From Lachnospiraceae bacterium (GTDB lineage: Bacteria > Bacillota > Clostridia > Lachnospirales > Lachnospiraceae): 64,000 nt of DNA. Position numbers and translations under genes: made by a program. The DNA is taken from NCBI GenBank assembly GCA_910574745.1, contig CAJTCE010000001.1:186001-250000 (forward strand). Reading direction: 5' to 3'. Positions within the stretch are counted from its first letter, which is position 1; each line of letters opens with the position of its first letter. This document shows positions 1 through 9,942 of the stretch, one piece after another. The notes beneath the pieces were generated by a model that searched no databases, was not told the origin of the DNA, and worked only from the letters and a program-made list of their open reading frames with translations.

Positions 1-1708
1 TATAACGAATTGGTCCAAGGAGCATGTAGTTTATTTTTTCAAGGCCATCTCCCCTAAACGGCGTAGCTGTTACCCCATATACATATTTTGCATTCGCCTC
101 CTGTAAAATATCCACTATTGTATCTGAAGCGGCATGATGGCACTCATCCACCAATATCAGCCCATACTCCTTTAACCGTCTGTGGTATTCCCCATTCCTG
201 CAGACTGAGCCAGCCATTGCAATATCAATAATTCCCGTAGTGGAATCGTGGGCTCCCTGTAATTTCCCAATAACACTTTTTCGTCTCTTTTTACGACCCG
301 TGGGCGTCTCGTATTCCGGCAATTCCTCATCAATATGTAAAAACTTTGTAAGCGCTTCCTGCCATTGTTCCATCAGTGCCGATGACTGAAGAAGAATCAA
401 TGTGTTTACCTGTCTTTTTGCTATCACATTACAGCACACAACCGTTTTTCCAAATGCTGTAGCTGCATTCAAAATTCCATTATCATTTTGCATAAGCTTT
501 TCTACTGCGGGTATCTGTGACTCTTTCAATTCTCCTGTAAATTCCACATGAATCGGATGCCCCTCACTCCGCTTATCATCTATTTCATATGCAATACCGG
601 CTTTTTGGCACTCTTTTGTTATATTTTCCAAGATGCCTCTCGGAACCTTGATGAAACCGCCTTCATCACTTCCAAGATAGATATATCTGTAGTTTTCAAA
701 ATTAGACAACCCCATAACCTGGTTTTTATAAAAGACAGGATTAGAGAATGCCGTCATCCTTCTGATTTGATTCTGTATTCTCGGCTGTAAACTTACCGTA
801 TTCACATACACGCCATCTGACAATGTTATCATCATGATTTCATCCACATCTTCCTTTTGAAAATGCTTTGTTTTGTCCCACGGCTTTTCGCTATCGTTCT
901 CAAAAATATCTCTACAGTCCGCGGCAATATCAAGACTTCCCCCAGACCATTCTTTTATCTTATTTTCAATAAACTCTTTTGAAAGTTTTTTCTTACTCAA
1001 CAACACTTCCCACTGGTCAGGGTATGCATTCCAGTGTTCATCTATAAACGCGCTGTTCCCCGCTTTTAACGCCTGTCCCTGCAATGGCAGTGCAATCAGA
1101 TTGCCCACTCCGCCTGCCGGAAGATGATCCTCTACTTCATCTCTCCACAGATCGTCAATATTGGCAAAATCATTTTTTTCTGCGCCTTTTTCATGATTAT
1201 CAAAATCAAAGACTACAAATCTGCAGGTATCATCTGTCAAAAGTGGAAAGATACCTATAACATCCGTACCATCCTCTGCAGTCCCTTTCAGGTGCGCGAT
1301 GATTTGCTCCTTTTTCAATTCTTTATATGCCTGTCTCTGACAATCCTGACATTTTATCTTGCTCCCACTAATTCTCGGGCAACCGTTTTTCCAAAAGTTA
1401 TAGCACTGTGTATAGTAATTTACCTCCCCTGTAGATTTCTTTATGGTACGCTTACTGTATACATCCGTACGCCCCCAAAACATACTAAAGAACACTTTTG
1501 CATCTGTTTCCGTAATGTCTCTTGGTATAATTCTGGAGCCCTGGTCCGGATCATATTCGTGAACGATGTCGTCGGTCTCTTTTTCAGAATAGGAAATTCC
1601 TGCATCCGTCAACAGATGTTTCAAATATTGATTTTCCTTTTCCAGGCAGCGGATTCTTTTTTCCAGTTCTGATACATACTTATTTTCTCTTAGTATCGAT
1701 CCAGCCAT
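1..1708 (-). CDS. TOTE-like primase/SF2 helicase (3' end outside window)
   Basis: The 569 codons visible read as a primase-helicase resembling the central protein of TOTE conflict systems (archaeo-eukaryotic primase, SF2 helicase, nuclease). Residues 10-32 form a short coiled coil. Cysteines at about 102, 110, 120 and 123 could bind zinc. The primase metal motif FDFD is at 167-170, followed by the conserved LPLQGQALK block. The helicase part shows AFGKT (Walker A, near 419), DECHH (Walker B, near 521) and TATPFRGDGL. The second primase motif (SxH region) that I expect between WRDEVE and DHLPAGG is absent, as if about 70 residues had been deleted in frame at 193/194. ATG 1708 is the first in-frame start after a TGA and overlaps the upstream gene by 29 bases, so translation is probably coupled. 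Any nuclease domain lies beyond the edge. Confidence 0.75.
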   Translation of the reverse strand, partial: MAGSILRENKYVSELEKRIRCLEKENQYLKHLLTDAGISYSEKETDDIVHEYDPDQGSRIIPRDITETDAKVFFSMFWGRTDVYSKRTIKKSTGEVNYYTQCYNFWKNGCPRISGSKIKCQDCQRQAYKELKKEQIIAHLKGTAEDGTDVIGIFPLLTDDTCRFVVFDFDNHEKGAEKNDFANIDDLWRDEVEDHLPAGGVGNLIALPLQGQALKAGNSAFIDEHWNAYPDQWEVLLSKKKLSKEFIENKIKEWSGGSLDIAADCRDIFENDSEKPWDKTKHFQKEDVDEIMMITLSDGVYVNTVSLQPRIQNQIRRMTAFSNPVFYKNQVMGLSNFENYRYIYLGSDEGGFIKVPRGILENITKECQKAGIAYEIDDKRSEGHPIHVEFTGELKESQIPAVEKLMQNDNGILNAATAFGKTVVCCNVIAKRQVNTLILLQSSALMEQWQEALTKFLHIDEELPEYETPTGRKKRRKSVIGKLQGAHDSTTGIIDIAMAGSVCRNGEYHRRLKEYGLILVDECHHAASDTIVDILQEANAKYVYGVTATPFRGDGLEKINYMLLGPIRY

Positions 1709-3470
1709 ACTCCCTCATTTCTTCCCGAAATGCACTTCTTCGTGGATACGCATCGATATACGATGTCATAAGTCTCTGTTTTGCTCCCATCTCTCCCATG
1801 GATTCCCGCACTTCGCCCAAAGCTGCGATATACGCAGCGCATTCCCCATAATAATTTCTGCGGTTTGCATCCATAATTCCCGCAGTCCGCTTTTCCAGCA
1901 ATTCTGTGATCCTTTTTATGGCACGGTTCCTAATATCAGATGACATTGGCACCACAGACTTCCATTGTAAAATTAATTGAAAAAACAAATCATTTTCGTC
2001 TATTCCTTCATGTTTACAAGTACCTTTTCGATATTCTTCTGCGGAAAATCTCATTGCGCTTTTTGCTGTCTCTGCCATAGCGGCGATGCCCTTACCGTTC
2101 CATTTTCCTTCATAAAGACATAGCAGAAACAGGGCAATTCCTTGTTTCATAAAGGTTCCCGTCCACCCCAGCGCTTCCGATTTATTCAATCCCTTGCCCA
2201 ACACCTCCGCAAACTGCCCGTCTAAAAACCTGAGCGTTAAAACCATATTTCTGTCCGACTTGTTTACCTCTCTCTCAAAATATGTACCACTCCCATATCG
2301 GAAATGATTCCCTTCAAACAACGTATGAGCACCATCGCTCTTATCCTTGGGAAATGCCCTGAATAACTTTTGAAGTTCTTCCCTTTTCTTTCCGTTTTCA
2401 TACCCGTTTAACAACGCACGAAGGTAATTTTGTGCGGATGTATCCGATTCACATGCGATAAAATAGCAATTCTCCAACAAAGACAATTCCTCATCTGCCG
2501 CAATAACATACTCAGCCGTTTTCAATGCTACTTTGCTGCGTATAATATAATTCTTCGGTATCGTTTTCATTGCTTTGATTCCTATAGATACCATATCATC
2601 TGCCGACATATGTTTCCCATTTTCCAATATATCCAAATATAATCCCGGATGGATGTCGGCATATTTTTCCGCATACTGCACCTTCAAAGATATATCATTT
2701 AACAAATCAACGGCTTCCAAAATAAGACGATCCGCATCATGCCCTATCCTATCGCCAAGATATATAACCCAAGACGAAAGAAATTCTCCAATCTCAGGCA
2801 ATTCTTCATCTCCATGCTGCATAACTGCTTCTACTGTGACTGCGTCCTCCTCCGCATTTGCAATAATTCCATACAGCGCCTCCGGGCGTTTGGCAGGCGG
2901 CACTGCATGATATGCGCAATATGCTGTATCAAGAATTACCTGTTTCAGATCGCAGTGCAAAAGCTCATGATACACCATATCCCCAAGTGAAAATTCTTCA
3001 TCGCCATACTCATTATCGCACAGAATCTCCATTTCCAACATTTGCTTTCCAACTGCAAAGCCTTCTTTATATCTCCCTCTATCCATACAGATATGCACAA
3101 AATCACAGGCTTCCTCCAGCATATCCGAAATGCCGCTCTTGTCCTCATAATAAAATTCTTCATCACTGTCATCATACCAGTCATCATATTCTTCGTTCAA
3201 TATTCCGGTTATAGTAATTTCCTGTGAGTCAATGCGCTTTAAACTATCCCTGATATGACTGTACATTTCATCAAAATCCGCATCCTTTTCCGCATTTTTG
3301 TTTGCCGCTTTTTCTGCCTGTCTCCCGGCAGATTCCAACATTTCCAGAAAGCCTTCTCTGCAATGCTCCGGGCAAACCCTCCCGATATCATGAATAAAAG
3401 CGATAAGCTGTTCTGTTGAATATTGCGACGTCAGAGTATCTGTTTGTTTTAAAAAATTAGTCAGGTTCAT
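1680..3470 (-). CDS. Unrecognised 596-aa helical protein in Wadjet operon
   Basis: I do not recognise this protein. It is soluble in appearance, with no signal peptide or membrane segment, and almost wholly alpha-helical. An acidic stretch rich in D, E and Y lies near residues 90-110. The many short amphipathic helices with alanine and leucine spacing suggest a TPR-like solenoid. No catalytic motif stands out. It starts at ATG 3470 with GGAGG six bases upstream, 13 bases after jetD, and its end overlaps the primase-helicase start by 29 bases. That places it in the same transcript as both the Wadjet genes and the helicase. A scaffold, sensor or immunity-like partner would fit, but that is inference only. 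Confidence 0.7.
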   Translation of the reverse strand: MNLTNFLKQTDTLTSQYSTEQLIAFIHDIGRVCPEHCREGFLEMLESAGRQAEKAANKNAEKDADFDEMYSHIRDSLKRIDSQEITITGILNEEYDDWYDDSDEEFYYEDKSGISDMLEEACDFVHICMDRGRYKEGFAVGKQMLEMEILCDNEYGDEEFSLGDMVYHELLHCDLKQVILDTAYCAYHAVPPAKRPEALYGIIANAEEDAVTVEAVMQHGDEELPEIGEFLSSWVIYLGDRIGHDADRLILEAVDLLNDISLKVQYAEKYADIHPGLYLDILENGKHMSADDMVSIGIKAMKTIPKNYIIRSKVALKTAEYVIAADEELSLLENCYFIACESDTSAQNYLRALLNGYENGKKREELQKLFRAFPKDKSDGAHTLFEGNHFRYGSGTYFEREVNKSDRNMVLTLRFLDGQFAEVLGKGLNKSEALGWTGTFMKQGIALFLLCLYEGKWNGKGIAAMAETAKSAMRFSAEEYRKGTCKHEGIDENDLFFQLILQWKSVVPMSSDIRNRAIKRITELLEKRTAGIMDANRRNYYGECAAYIAALGEVRESMGEMGAKQRLMTSYIDAYPRRSAFREEMREYGWIDTKRK

Positions 3471-3483
3471 AGCCAGCCTCCAT

Positions 3484-4683
3484 TTAAATAATGCATTCCT
3501 GCTCCAGCTTTACATTTTCTTTCAACATAAATTCAATTACTTCACAAAATTCTTTCTCTTTACCTATTTTCTTCAATCGTTTTCGATCTGACTCAGTCAA
3601 GCATTTTCCATATTGTCTATATTGTTTCAACGTATCCAAATCCATGTGATAACTCATAAATGGAATCCCCGTCTTTTCTCGCAAATCCAACAGAATGGAA
3701 AATCCTCCCGCATCAATATCTCCAAAATGATAGTACTCGGCATTCGGAATTATCTCATAAACCATTTTTAATAAGGTTCTTCGAATCCTGTTATGATATC
3801 CCCCAAGGTATATAAGAAAACTATCTTCCTTCCAATATCTGAAAAAGGAAGTAAGATTTTCAATAGTAATCACTTTCTTTATCCTGCTCAGATCAGAGAA
3901 TCGAATACTCGAAAGATCTTCTCCTGAAATACCCATCCCCTGTTTTAATGGGGATAAATCTACTATTTCTTTACCAATTAATATTCTGGCCTCTCCCTTA
4001 AAATACACATAGTTTGGAGTTCTATAAATACCACATTCCGCTAACAGTTCCATAGTATCCATTTCCACATATTCCTCTGAAAATTGCCGAAATACTTTAG
4101 CAATACGATTTTCTATCTGCTCAAAATACTTAGAATCACAAAAATGCCTGATAGAAAATTCCCTTATATAGCATGGCTTTCTATTTTTCTCCACAAGTAC
4201 GCATGCCTGAAGGAACTTCTCTGTTTCCTTCAGATTCTCCAACGCAATATACTCTTTTACTGACTGGTGGTTTCGTAGCCGTTCCAAAAGATATCTGACA
4301 AAAGCCTTTATAATGGGCGCTTCCACATCCAAATATTTCTGAAGCAAAGTAATATTTTCTTCTTCCAATCCTCGCTTTGGCCTACGCCCCACATATCGAT
4401 AAGCCTCCTCTACGTAATCTGTCATTAGTCTGACTTTCTTAATCAGATAATCCTGCTTGTTATCCTTCCAGATAATACGAATCAGCTTTCTGCTTTCCAA
4501 TAACTTCATCAAAACATGAATTCTTTCATATTCGTCAGAACTCTCATCATAATAAGATGGTATTGCTGTTTTCGTAAAACGAAATTCTATCTGTATCGTC
4601 CGCTTATTCTCTCCTGTGGACAACAAACTATTCTCATATGTATCTAACAGATGATTTAATACCTTACGATCATACTGCACCAT
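3484..4683 (-). CDS. jetD: Wadjet protein JetD (Toprim nuclease subunit)
   Basis: This 399-aa protein matches the JetD (DUF2220) family, the Toprim-fold nuclease of Wadjet that cuts circular plasmid DNA after loop extrusion by the JetABC complex. The C-terminal Toprim region carries YYHFGDIDAGGFSIL near residues 318-332, with the acidic DxD pair expected for metal binding. The N-terminal part is a winged-helix-like arm with many basic residues. Its start at ATG 4683 overlaps the 3' end of jetC by 14 bases and has GAGAGG upstream. Length and order (A-B-C-D) agree with complete Wadjet operons, so the system looks intact at this position. Confidence 0.9.
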   Translation of the reverse strand: MVQYDRKVLNHLLDTYENSLLSTGENKRTIQIEFRFTKTAIPSYYDESSDEYERIHVLMKLLESRKLIRIIWKDNKQDYLIKKVRLMTDYVEEAYRYVGRRPKRGLEEENITLLQKYLDVEAPIIKAFVRYLLERLRNHQSVKEYIALENLKETEKFLQACVLVEKNRKPCYIREFSIRHFCDSKYFEQIENRIAKVFRQFSEEYVEMDTMELLAECGIYRTPNYVYFKGEARILIGKEIVDLSPLKQGMGISGEDLSSIRFSDLSRIKKVITIENLTSFFRYWKEDSFLIYLGGYHNRIRRTLLKMVYEIIPNAEYYHFGDIDAGGFSILLDLREKTGIPFMSYHMDLDTLKQYRQYGKCLTESDRKRLKKIGKEKEFCEVIEFMLKENVKLEQECII

Positions 4684-7600
4684 TGATATACCTCTCTACA
4701 AAGCTTACCTTTTCGTCCGTCATTACCAATAACGTTTCTTCAACGAACGGACTGATATACTGTATTTTATCAGGAGGAGCTGCAATCAAAATCTGTAATG
4801 GCAGTCTTCTTAGGAATTCCAAAACGCCACCGATCCTTTCGTCATCCATGTTGTTAAAAGCCTCATCAAAAAGCACAAGACCTATTGCTTCTCCACCGAT
4901 ATTATTTTTATATAGCTGAACAAAAGATGCAGCCACCGTCACATAAAATGGCGTCTGCGTCTCGCCGCCGCTCTTCTCCTCACATACCTTGGAATACAAC
5001 GAATAATTTCCGTCACTATGAATGATACGGATATCATAATCCATATAGGTTCGATAATCCGTAAATTCGTCTAAAGCCTTTGCATTATTCTCATTATCCA
5101 GCGCCAACCGTTCAAACAATTCTTCAATTACTGCTTTGTGATTTTCATGGAACAGCCCACTGAAAATGGATTCTCCCTGCATAGCATTAAAATCATCCAT
5201 AATCATCTCATAATATTGTCTATATCTTTTACTTGGCATATATAAGAACTCATACTTTTCATTGCTAAACACAATATCATCAAGCGCCTTATTCAGTTCT
5301 TTAAACTCTGCCTGCGCAATCTTCATATTTTCCTGCAGTTTGGACAAAAACTGTTCTCTGAACTCTTCCTCCGCTGCCTGTCTGGCAGCATCTACTTTCC
5401 CTTCATACTGCAGAAGTTCCGAATTCTTAAGTTTCAAGTATTCTATTTCAAAATCCGGATAACCTTCCATCGTGGCCGGCGCCCCGAAATCATGGGCTGT
5501 TTTATATTCGCCCATTGATTCCTTCATGGAATCCACAGCCTTATCCACAATCGTCTGATTCGCTTTTCTCCGTCTCAGATAATTATCCCGAAACTGCGAG
5601 AAAGACTTATCCTCCGTCTGTTTCTCATATTCCTGCTTCCAAACAGGCAGGGAATCTCCGGCTTTCGTTCCTAATTCCTCATAAAAGACTGCTTTTTGGG
5701 CATGAACTATCTGCCCATTTGCCACCTGCTCCTTTGTCAGACTGATTCTTTCTTCCGTTTTGCCTGCTGCTCTGTTCAAAGAATCCAATTTAACAGCCAG
5801 CTCTTCCAATATTTTTTCTAATTCTGAAAGTTGTAACTGTTTCATAATCATATTAGAGTTCTTCTCCAAAGTAGCAATATTTTCTTTGCATTTATTGATT
5901 TCCAAATCAACATACCGCAAATTGCCAATGACGTCCAATCTATACTTAATATCTGTATCAGCCTCTGTTTCCAAAGGTTTCAGAACAAATTCCAACTGTT
6001 CCAATTTGTCGTGAAGCCGGTCCAATTGTTTTTTAATCTCCTCCCGGCTTTCTCTGGCCTGTTCTAACTGCACCTTCAGTGCGTCCTGACCGATATATGG
6101 GGTTTTATAAATAGCCGGCTTTATGGCACTGGCCACATTATTCTGATATTTCATACACTCTTTTGTAATAGAGGTTTTATGGTTTTTTAAATCTCGGTAA
6201 TGTGTGCACATATGCACTTTTCCCAAAATCATATTGATATAGCGCTTTGCATATTTATTTTTTGAAATTACAACTGCAGCCAGGGAGCCCTCCGGTGCTG
6301 AATCATACTGATCCAGATTCTGCGTATTAATGAGTCCAACCCCATATGCCTTTTTCTCTTTCCGAAGTCTGTCATATATTCCCAGAGCAATGTCAAAATT
6401 CTCCGGTTCCACCAAAATGTAAAATCTCTGTGTATTCAAATAACCCTCTACTGCGTTTCTCCAGGAATCATCTGTAATTTCTAACATCTCACATAAAATG
6501 CGTGGCTCCGGGGTCCTTCCAATGCGCTGAAACTCTTCTTTTATAGCCGTTCTAACACGTTCAACATCTTCTGCATAGGACCGCTTTTTCTTCATCAATC
6601 GATCTATTTTTCTGTCCAGTTCTTTCTTCTGGCTGCTAATCCTTGCTTCTTCGGCAGATACTTCAGCCCTCTTTTTGAATATCTTATCACGCATATTATT
6701 TTTATAGGCAATCACATGTAGAAGCGTATCCTTCATATCTGAAAGACTGATATCTTTATCTTGCTTGCAAAGATATTCGTAATATATTTTTACAGAATCA
6801 TCTACGTCTCTGACTTCTAACAGTTTCTTCAATTGCTCCTTTGCCTCATCCATGCTGCTCTGAAGTATTTTACGTTCTGCCTGCATTTCCTCTCTTTGGC
6901 GTACCAATGATTGCAGCTTTCTTTCCTGTTCATCCTTTGCCAGAAAATCCTTATCTGTTGCAAGCTCAGCCCTCAAATCATCCCTAATCCGTTGCTTTTC
7001 CGTCTGCTCTGATCTTACCAGACCAATCTGTCTGTTCTGCTCTTCCAATCTGAAAGTATCCGACTGTATTTCCGTTTGTTTCCTATTTATATCTTCGCTA
7101 ATCAGATCAGCTTCCACTCTGGCAAGATAATATTCGTACTGGCTGTCCTTTCGCATACCATCCACTGCCTGATCATGCATTGCATTGATTTTTTCCAATC
7201 TGTTAATACGGATTTTTACATTCTCCAATGTACGTTGTAAATCCTGATATGTACGTACATTTTCGCGCAACACATCAACGTTCACTTCTTTTTCATCTAA
7301 TACATATGAATAAACAAAATCCTTGATATCATCAATTGGTCTGAAAGCCAGTGCTTTGGGAATCAGTCTGAAAAACTTATCCTCAATTCGTCCAAACCTG
7401 TTTTTCATCATAGACCTGGCCTCTTTGTCCGTCGTACACCATTGCTTAATCTTCTTAGCATTCGTTGTTCTGAACTGATTGATTGACTTCGGTGTTTTTC
7501 CTTGAAAAAAGAGAAAATCCTCGAGACGAATGCCATCCATCAGGTACCTTGCCGTTTTTTCCTGTCCTTCAGAAGCAGAATCGACCACTGCACCTACCAC

Positions 7601-7912
7601 AAAATACTTATCTCTTTTTTCTTCGTAGAATTCCAACGCAATATGTGCACTGATTTCACCGATACGTTCATACGGTTTGTTTTCCCGTCCCGTTTTACAG
7701 CGAATATATCCCGTCAGTTTTCTCTTTCCATTCTCGTGCGCCGCTTTATTGAAATAATTTGTAGAACAGATTACTACAAACTGGATAGCATCTAAAAGAG
7801 TAGATTTTCCTGCGCCGTTCTCTCCGGATATCAAAGCAGATTTTTCAAATTCTATTGTTACATTTGTAAAACGATGCCAGTTAATCAGTTTCACTCTCAT
7901 CAGCTTCTTCAC
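4670..7912 (-). CDS. jetC: Wadjet SMC-like ATPase JetC
   Basis: This is the SMC/MukB-like motor of Wadjet, which extrudes DNA loops and tells plasmids from chromosome by size and topology. The ABC head halves are split by a long coiled coil. Near the N-terminus is GENGAGKSTLLDAI (Walker A). Near the C-terminus are the signature KSGGE and Walker B LVLFDEAFNNMDD. The middle contains heptad-rich E/K/L/Q segments and a hinge-like region. The conserved start of the family is MRVKLINWHRF (ATG 7900). I give GTG 7912, which has AAGGGGGG upstream, but 7900 and 7951 are also possible. It overlaps jetB and jetD, as is usual for this operon. Confidence 0.9.
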   Translation of the reverse strand: MKKLMRVKLINWHRFTNVTIEFEKSALISGENGAGKSTLLDAIQFVVICSTNYFNKAAHENGKRKLTGYIRCKTGRENKPYERIGEISAHIALEFYEEKRDKYFVVGAVVDSASEGQEKTARYLMDGIRLEDFLFFQGKTPKSINQFRTTNAKKIKQWCTTDKEARSMMKNRFGRIEDKFFRLIPKALAFRPIDDIKDFVYSYVLDEKEVNVDVLRENVRTYQDLQRTLENVKIRINRLEKINAMHDQAVDGMRKDSQYEYYLARVEADLISEDINRKQTEIQSDTFRLEEQNRQIGLVRSEQTEKQRIRDDLRAELATDKDFLAKDEQERKLQSLVRQREEMQAERKILQSSMDEAKEQLKKLLEVRDVDDSVKIYYEYLCKQDKDISLSDMKDTLLHVIAYKNNMRDKIFKKRAEVSAEEARISSQKKELDRKIDRLMKKKRSYAEDVERVRTAIKEEFQRIGRTPEPRILCEMLEITDDSWRNAVEGYLNTQRFYILVEPENFDIALGIYDRLRKEKKAYGVGLINTQNLDQYDSAPEGSLAAVVISKNKYAKRYINMILGKVHMCTHYRDLKNHKTSITKECMKYQNNVASAIKPAIYKTPYIGQDALKVQLEQARESREEIKKQLDRLHDKLEQLEFVLKPLETEADTDIKYRLDVIGNLRYVDLEINKCKENIATLEKNSNMIMKQLQLSELEKILEELAVKLDSLNRAAGKTEERISLTKEQVANGQIVHAQKAVFYEELGTKAGDSLPVWKQEYEKQTEDKSFSQFRDNYLRRRKANQTIVDKAVDSMKESMGEYKTAHDFGAPATMEGYPDFEIEYLKLKNSELLQYEGKVDAARQAAEEEFREQFLSKLQENMKIAQAEFKELNKALDDIVFSNEKYEFLYMPSKRYRQYYEMIMDDFNAMQGESIFSGLFHENHKAVIEELFERLALDNENNAKALDEFTDYRTYMDYDIRIIHSDGNYSLYSKVCEEKSGGETQTPFYVTVAASFVQLYKNNIGGEAIGLVLFDEAFNNMDDERIGGVLEFLRRLPLQILIAAPPDKIQYISPFVEETLLVMTDEKVSFVERYINGAV

Positions 7913-8495
7913 TGCTTTTCCCCCCTTTTCTGTAAATTTCCACTTTCTCATAAGCAGTCTTAATATCTTCCACCCGAACGGCCATCAGGATTGCATCAAA
8001 GATAATGATGCGTGCTTCTTCATCTATCAGATCAGAATCGAGGGCTTCAATAATCTGAAATCTTTTTAATGTTCTAATTGCATTGCGAAAAGTTGTTTTA
8101 TCAATCATCTTATCCCTGATCTTCAGGCTTAAAAATTTTTCATGAATATCCCCCACATTTACAATAACCTCATCCGAAACAGAAAGTTCTCTTCTCTTTT
8201 CGTCATAAAGGATTCGAAGAATGAGCAAGAGAATGGATTCAAACAGTTTCATATTATAGCGATTATAATTCTGCGGATTTGTCAGCTGAATGACACCATA
8301 TTCCTCATTGATTTCCAGACGATATCCCAAAAGAGCAAAACATTCCGAAAATTTTTCTTTGTATTTCATCACAAAATAGTAATCTGACTTAGTTGTCGTA
8401 TTTCTCTTACAAAGAAAGCAAGAACTTAACAATCGGTTGCAGATTCTTGAGAAATCGTCTTTATCCCGTTGCAGCATCCCGTTCAGAATATCCAT
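7881..8495 (-). CDS. jetB: Wadjet protein JetB (DUF4194)
   Basis: This roughly 204-aa protein fits JetB, the small kleisin-associated (KITE/MukE-like) subunit of the Wadjet SMC complex. It contains two winged-helix-like segments, including the stretch with LFESILLLILRILYDEKRR near residues 90-110, typical of DUF4194. It bridges JetA and JetC and has no catalytic residues. The start is uncertain. A TTG at 8504 overlaps the jetA stop codon (TTGA) but lies only two bases from the AAGGAG site. ATG 8495 lies 11 bases from it and is preferred here. Its end overlaps jetC, so expression is coupled. Confidence 0.88.
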   Translation of the reverse strand: MDILNGMLQRDKDDFSRICNRLLSSCFLCKRNTTTKSDYYFVMKYKEKFSECFALLGYRLEINEEYGVIQLTNPQNYNRYNMKLFESILLLILRILYDEKRRELSVSDEVIVNVGDIHEKFLSLKIRDKMIDKTTFRNAIRTLKRFQIIEALDSDLIDEEARIIIFDAILMAVRVEDIKTAYEKVEIYRKGGKSSEEADESETD

Positions 8496-8500
8496 TTCGA

Positions 8501-9883
8501 TCAATACTCCTTCCTGTGTATTATAAAATCAGTAAATCGGTAGCCATCTTTTTTTACCATCTCTTTTATGGCAATCCTATACTTCATATTTTTTCTCTGT
8601 CCATAAAGCCTGATGTAGATCATCTTGACAAAATCATCTGTGTTTTCCAATGGAAGCTCTGAAGCTGACATTTCCTTTCTGCTCCCAAGCTGTTTTTCCA
8701 CATAATTATTTATCTTTTCCGGATTTAAAACTCTTGCCATTTTTTCCAGCATCCGTCTCATTTTTTCATTTCGAAGTTCCTGATCCGGTTCTTCATCCAG
8801 AAGCATTTCAGGTTCAAATGCTCTCTTCCCTTCAAGCGGCGTATATAGAGACTTTTCATCCAATACGGCAGAACTGTAAATTCGGATTAATTCATCCATG
8901 AAGCCAATCCGATAAATCCCATTTAAATCCATATCATGCCGATTGATTTCTTCGTTCATCCCCGATAGGATTTCCTTGATTTGTCCTCTGACATCTTCCC
9001 CACCTATCAGATAGAACTTCGCCCGGTTAATTGCCGCTCTTTGATACTGCGTATTCTTGCGATTAATTTCTGACAAAATCTCATCCATATTTTGAAAAGA
9101 ATCTATTACCTGATGAATGTAATGATAAACCAGTTCCTCCGCCTCATCCTTTGAAATTTCCCGGATGCCCGCCAGTTCTTCACTCGCTTTATCCACGTAA
9201 GACTTACTCCGGCTTTTACTTTCCAATCTTTCTATAATCTCCGGGCGAAACTTTGAGACATTGTCCGAGGTAAGTAAGCGATGATAAGCCTTGTCCACTA
9301 TATTCTCAATATAATCATTAAAGAGCACATCCATAATCTCAGCAGGCGTTTTATATCTGGTCAGTTCATCTATATAATGCTTGATACTGGAGCTCAAGTT
9401 TTTCAAACCGATAATCAGCATATCTGTATTTTCAACTATTGACAAAAGGACAATACCCGGATTATCCGTCGTACTTCGAACCAGACTATATATTGTATAG
9501 ATATACCCCTGATATTCAATCTGTTTTCCCTCTGCAATCTCAAGGAGCGTCCTGATTACCTTGACTGCATATTCCTTAAAATTAACTCTTTGCACATAAC
9601 TTTTATCTGTTTCAATATCAATCCATCCATAATTTTCCAGTTTACGAAGCATCCAATTTGCCTTGTCTCTTGAAGACTTTCCTTCTACCTCTTCCCCTTC
9701 AAGCTCAGCCGCCTGTGATGCTTCAAAATAGTATTGTAATTCCTCTATCAGAACATCTCTTTCCACACCAAATGAAAGTTGATGATCCATGACGGAAAAT
9801 AACTTACAGATACATTCCCAATATACCACCTTATTGGGAGATGCCAATGGCACAAAAAAATGTTCATCTATAATATGAAACAC
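8501..9883 (-). CDS. jetA: Wadjet protein JetA (kleisin-like)
   Basis: The first gene of the operon encodes a 460-aa protein matching the JetA family, the kleisin (MukF-like) subunit that links the two JetC heads. The N-terminal 120 residues read as a winged-helix domain (MLRKLENYGWID). The rest is helical, with a coiled section near residues 215-290. The start codon is GTG at 9883 with GGAAGGAG six bases upstream. Upstream lies only leader and repeat-rich DNA, so the operon promoter must be in 9884-10100. I cannot firmly assign the Wadjet subtype from sequence alone. Confidence 0.87.
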   Translation of the reverse strand: MFHIIDEHFFVPLASPNKVVYWECICKLFSVMDHQLSFGVERDVLIEELQYYFEASQAAELEGEEVEGKSSRDKANWMLRKLENYGWIDIETDKSYVQRVNFKEYAVKVIRTLLEIAEGKQIEYQGYIYTIYSLVRSTTDNPGIVLLSIVENTDMLIIGLKNLSSSIKHYIDELTRYKTPAEIMDVLFNDYIENIVDKAYHRLLTSDNVSKFRPEIIERLESKSRSKSYVDKASEELAGIREISKDEAEELVYHYIHQVIDSFQNMDEILSEINRKNTQYQRAAINRAKFYLIGGEDVRGQIKEILSGMNEEINRHDMDLNGIYRIGFMDELIRIYSSAVLDEKSLYTPLEGKRAFEPEMLLDEEPDQELRNEKMRRMLEKMARVLNPEKINNYVEKQLGSRKEMSASELPLENTDDFVKMIYIRLYGQRKNMKYRIAIKEMVKKDGYRFTDFIIHRKEY

Positions 9884-9942
9884 ATTCGTCTCCTTCCATC
9901 ATAACCATCAAATGACATCATTATTTGATATTTCTCCACAAC

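Noticed and set aside
548-1672. Plus-strand open frames at the left edge
   Set aside because: They lie opposite the primase-helicase gene, have no ribosome binding site, and their sequences show no domain. They are shadows of the minus-strand gene.
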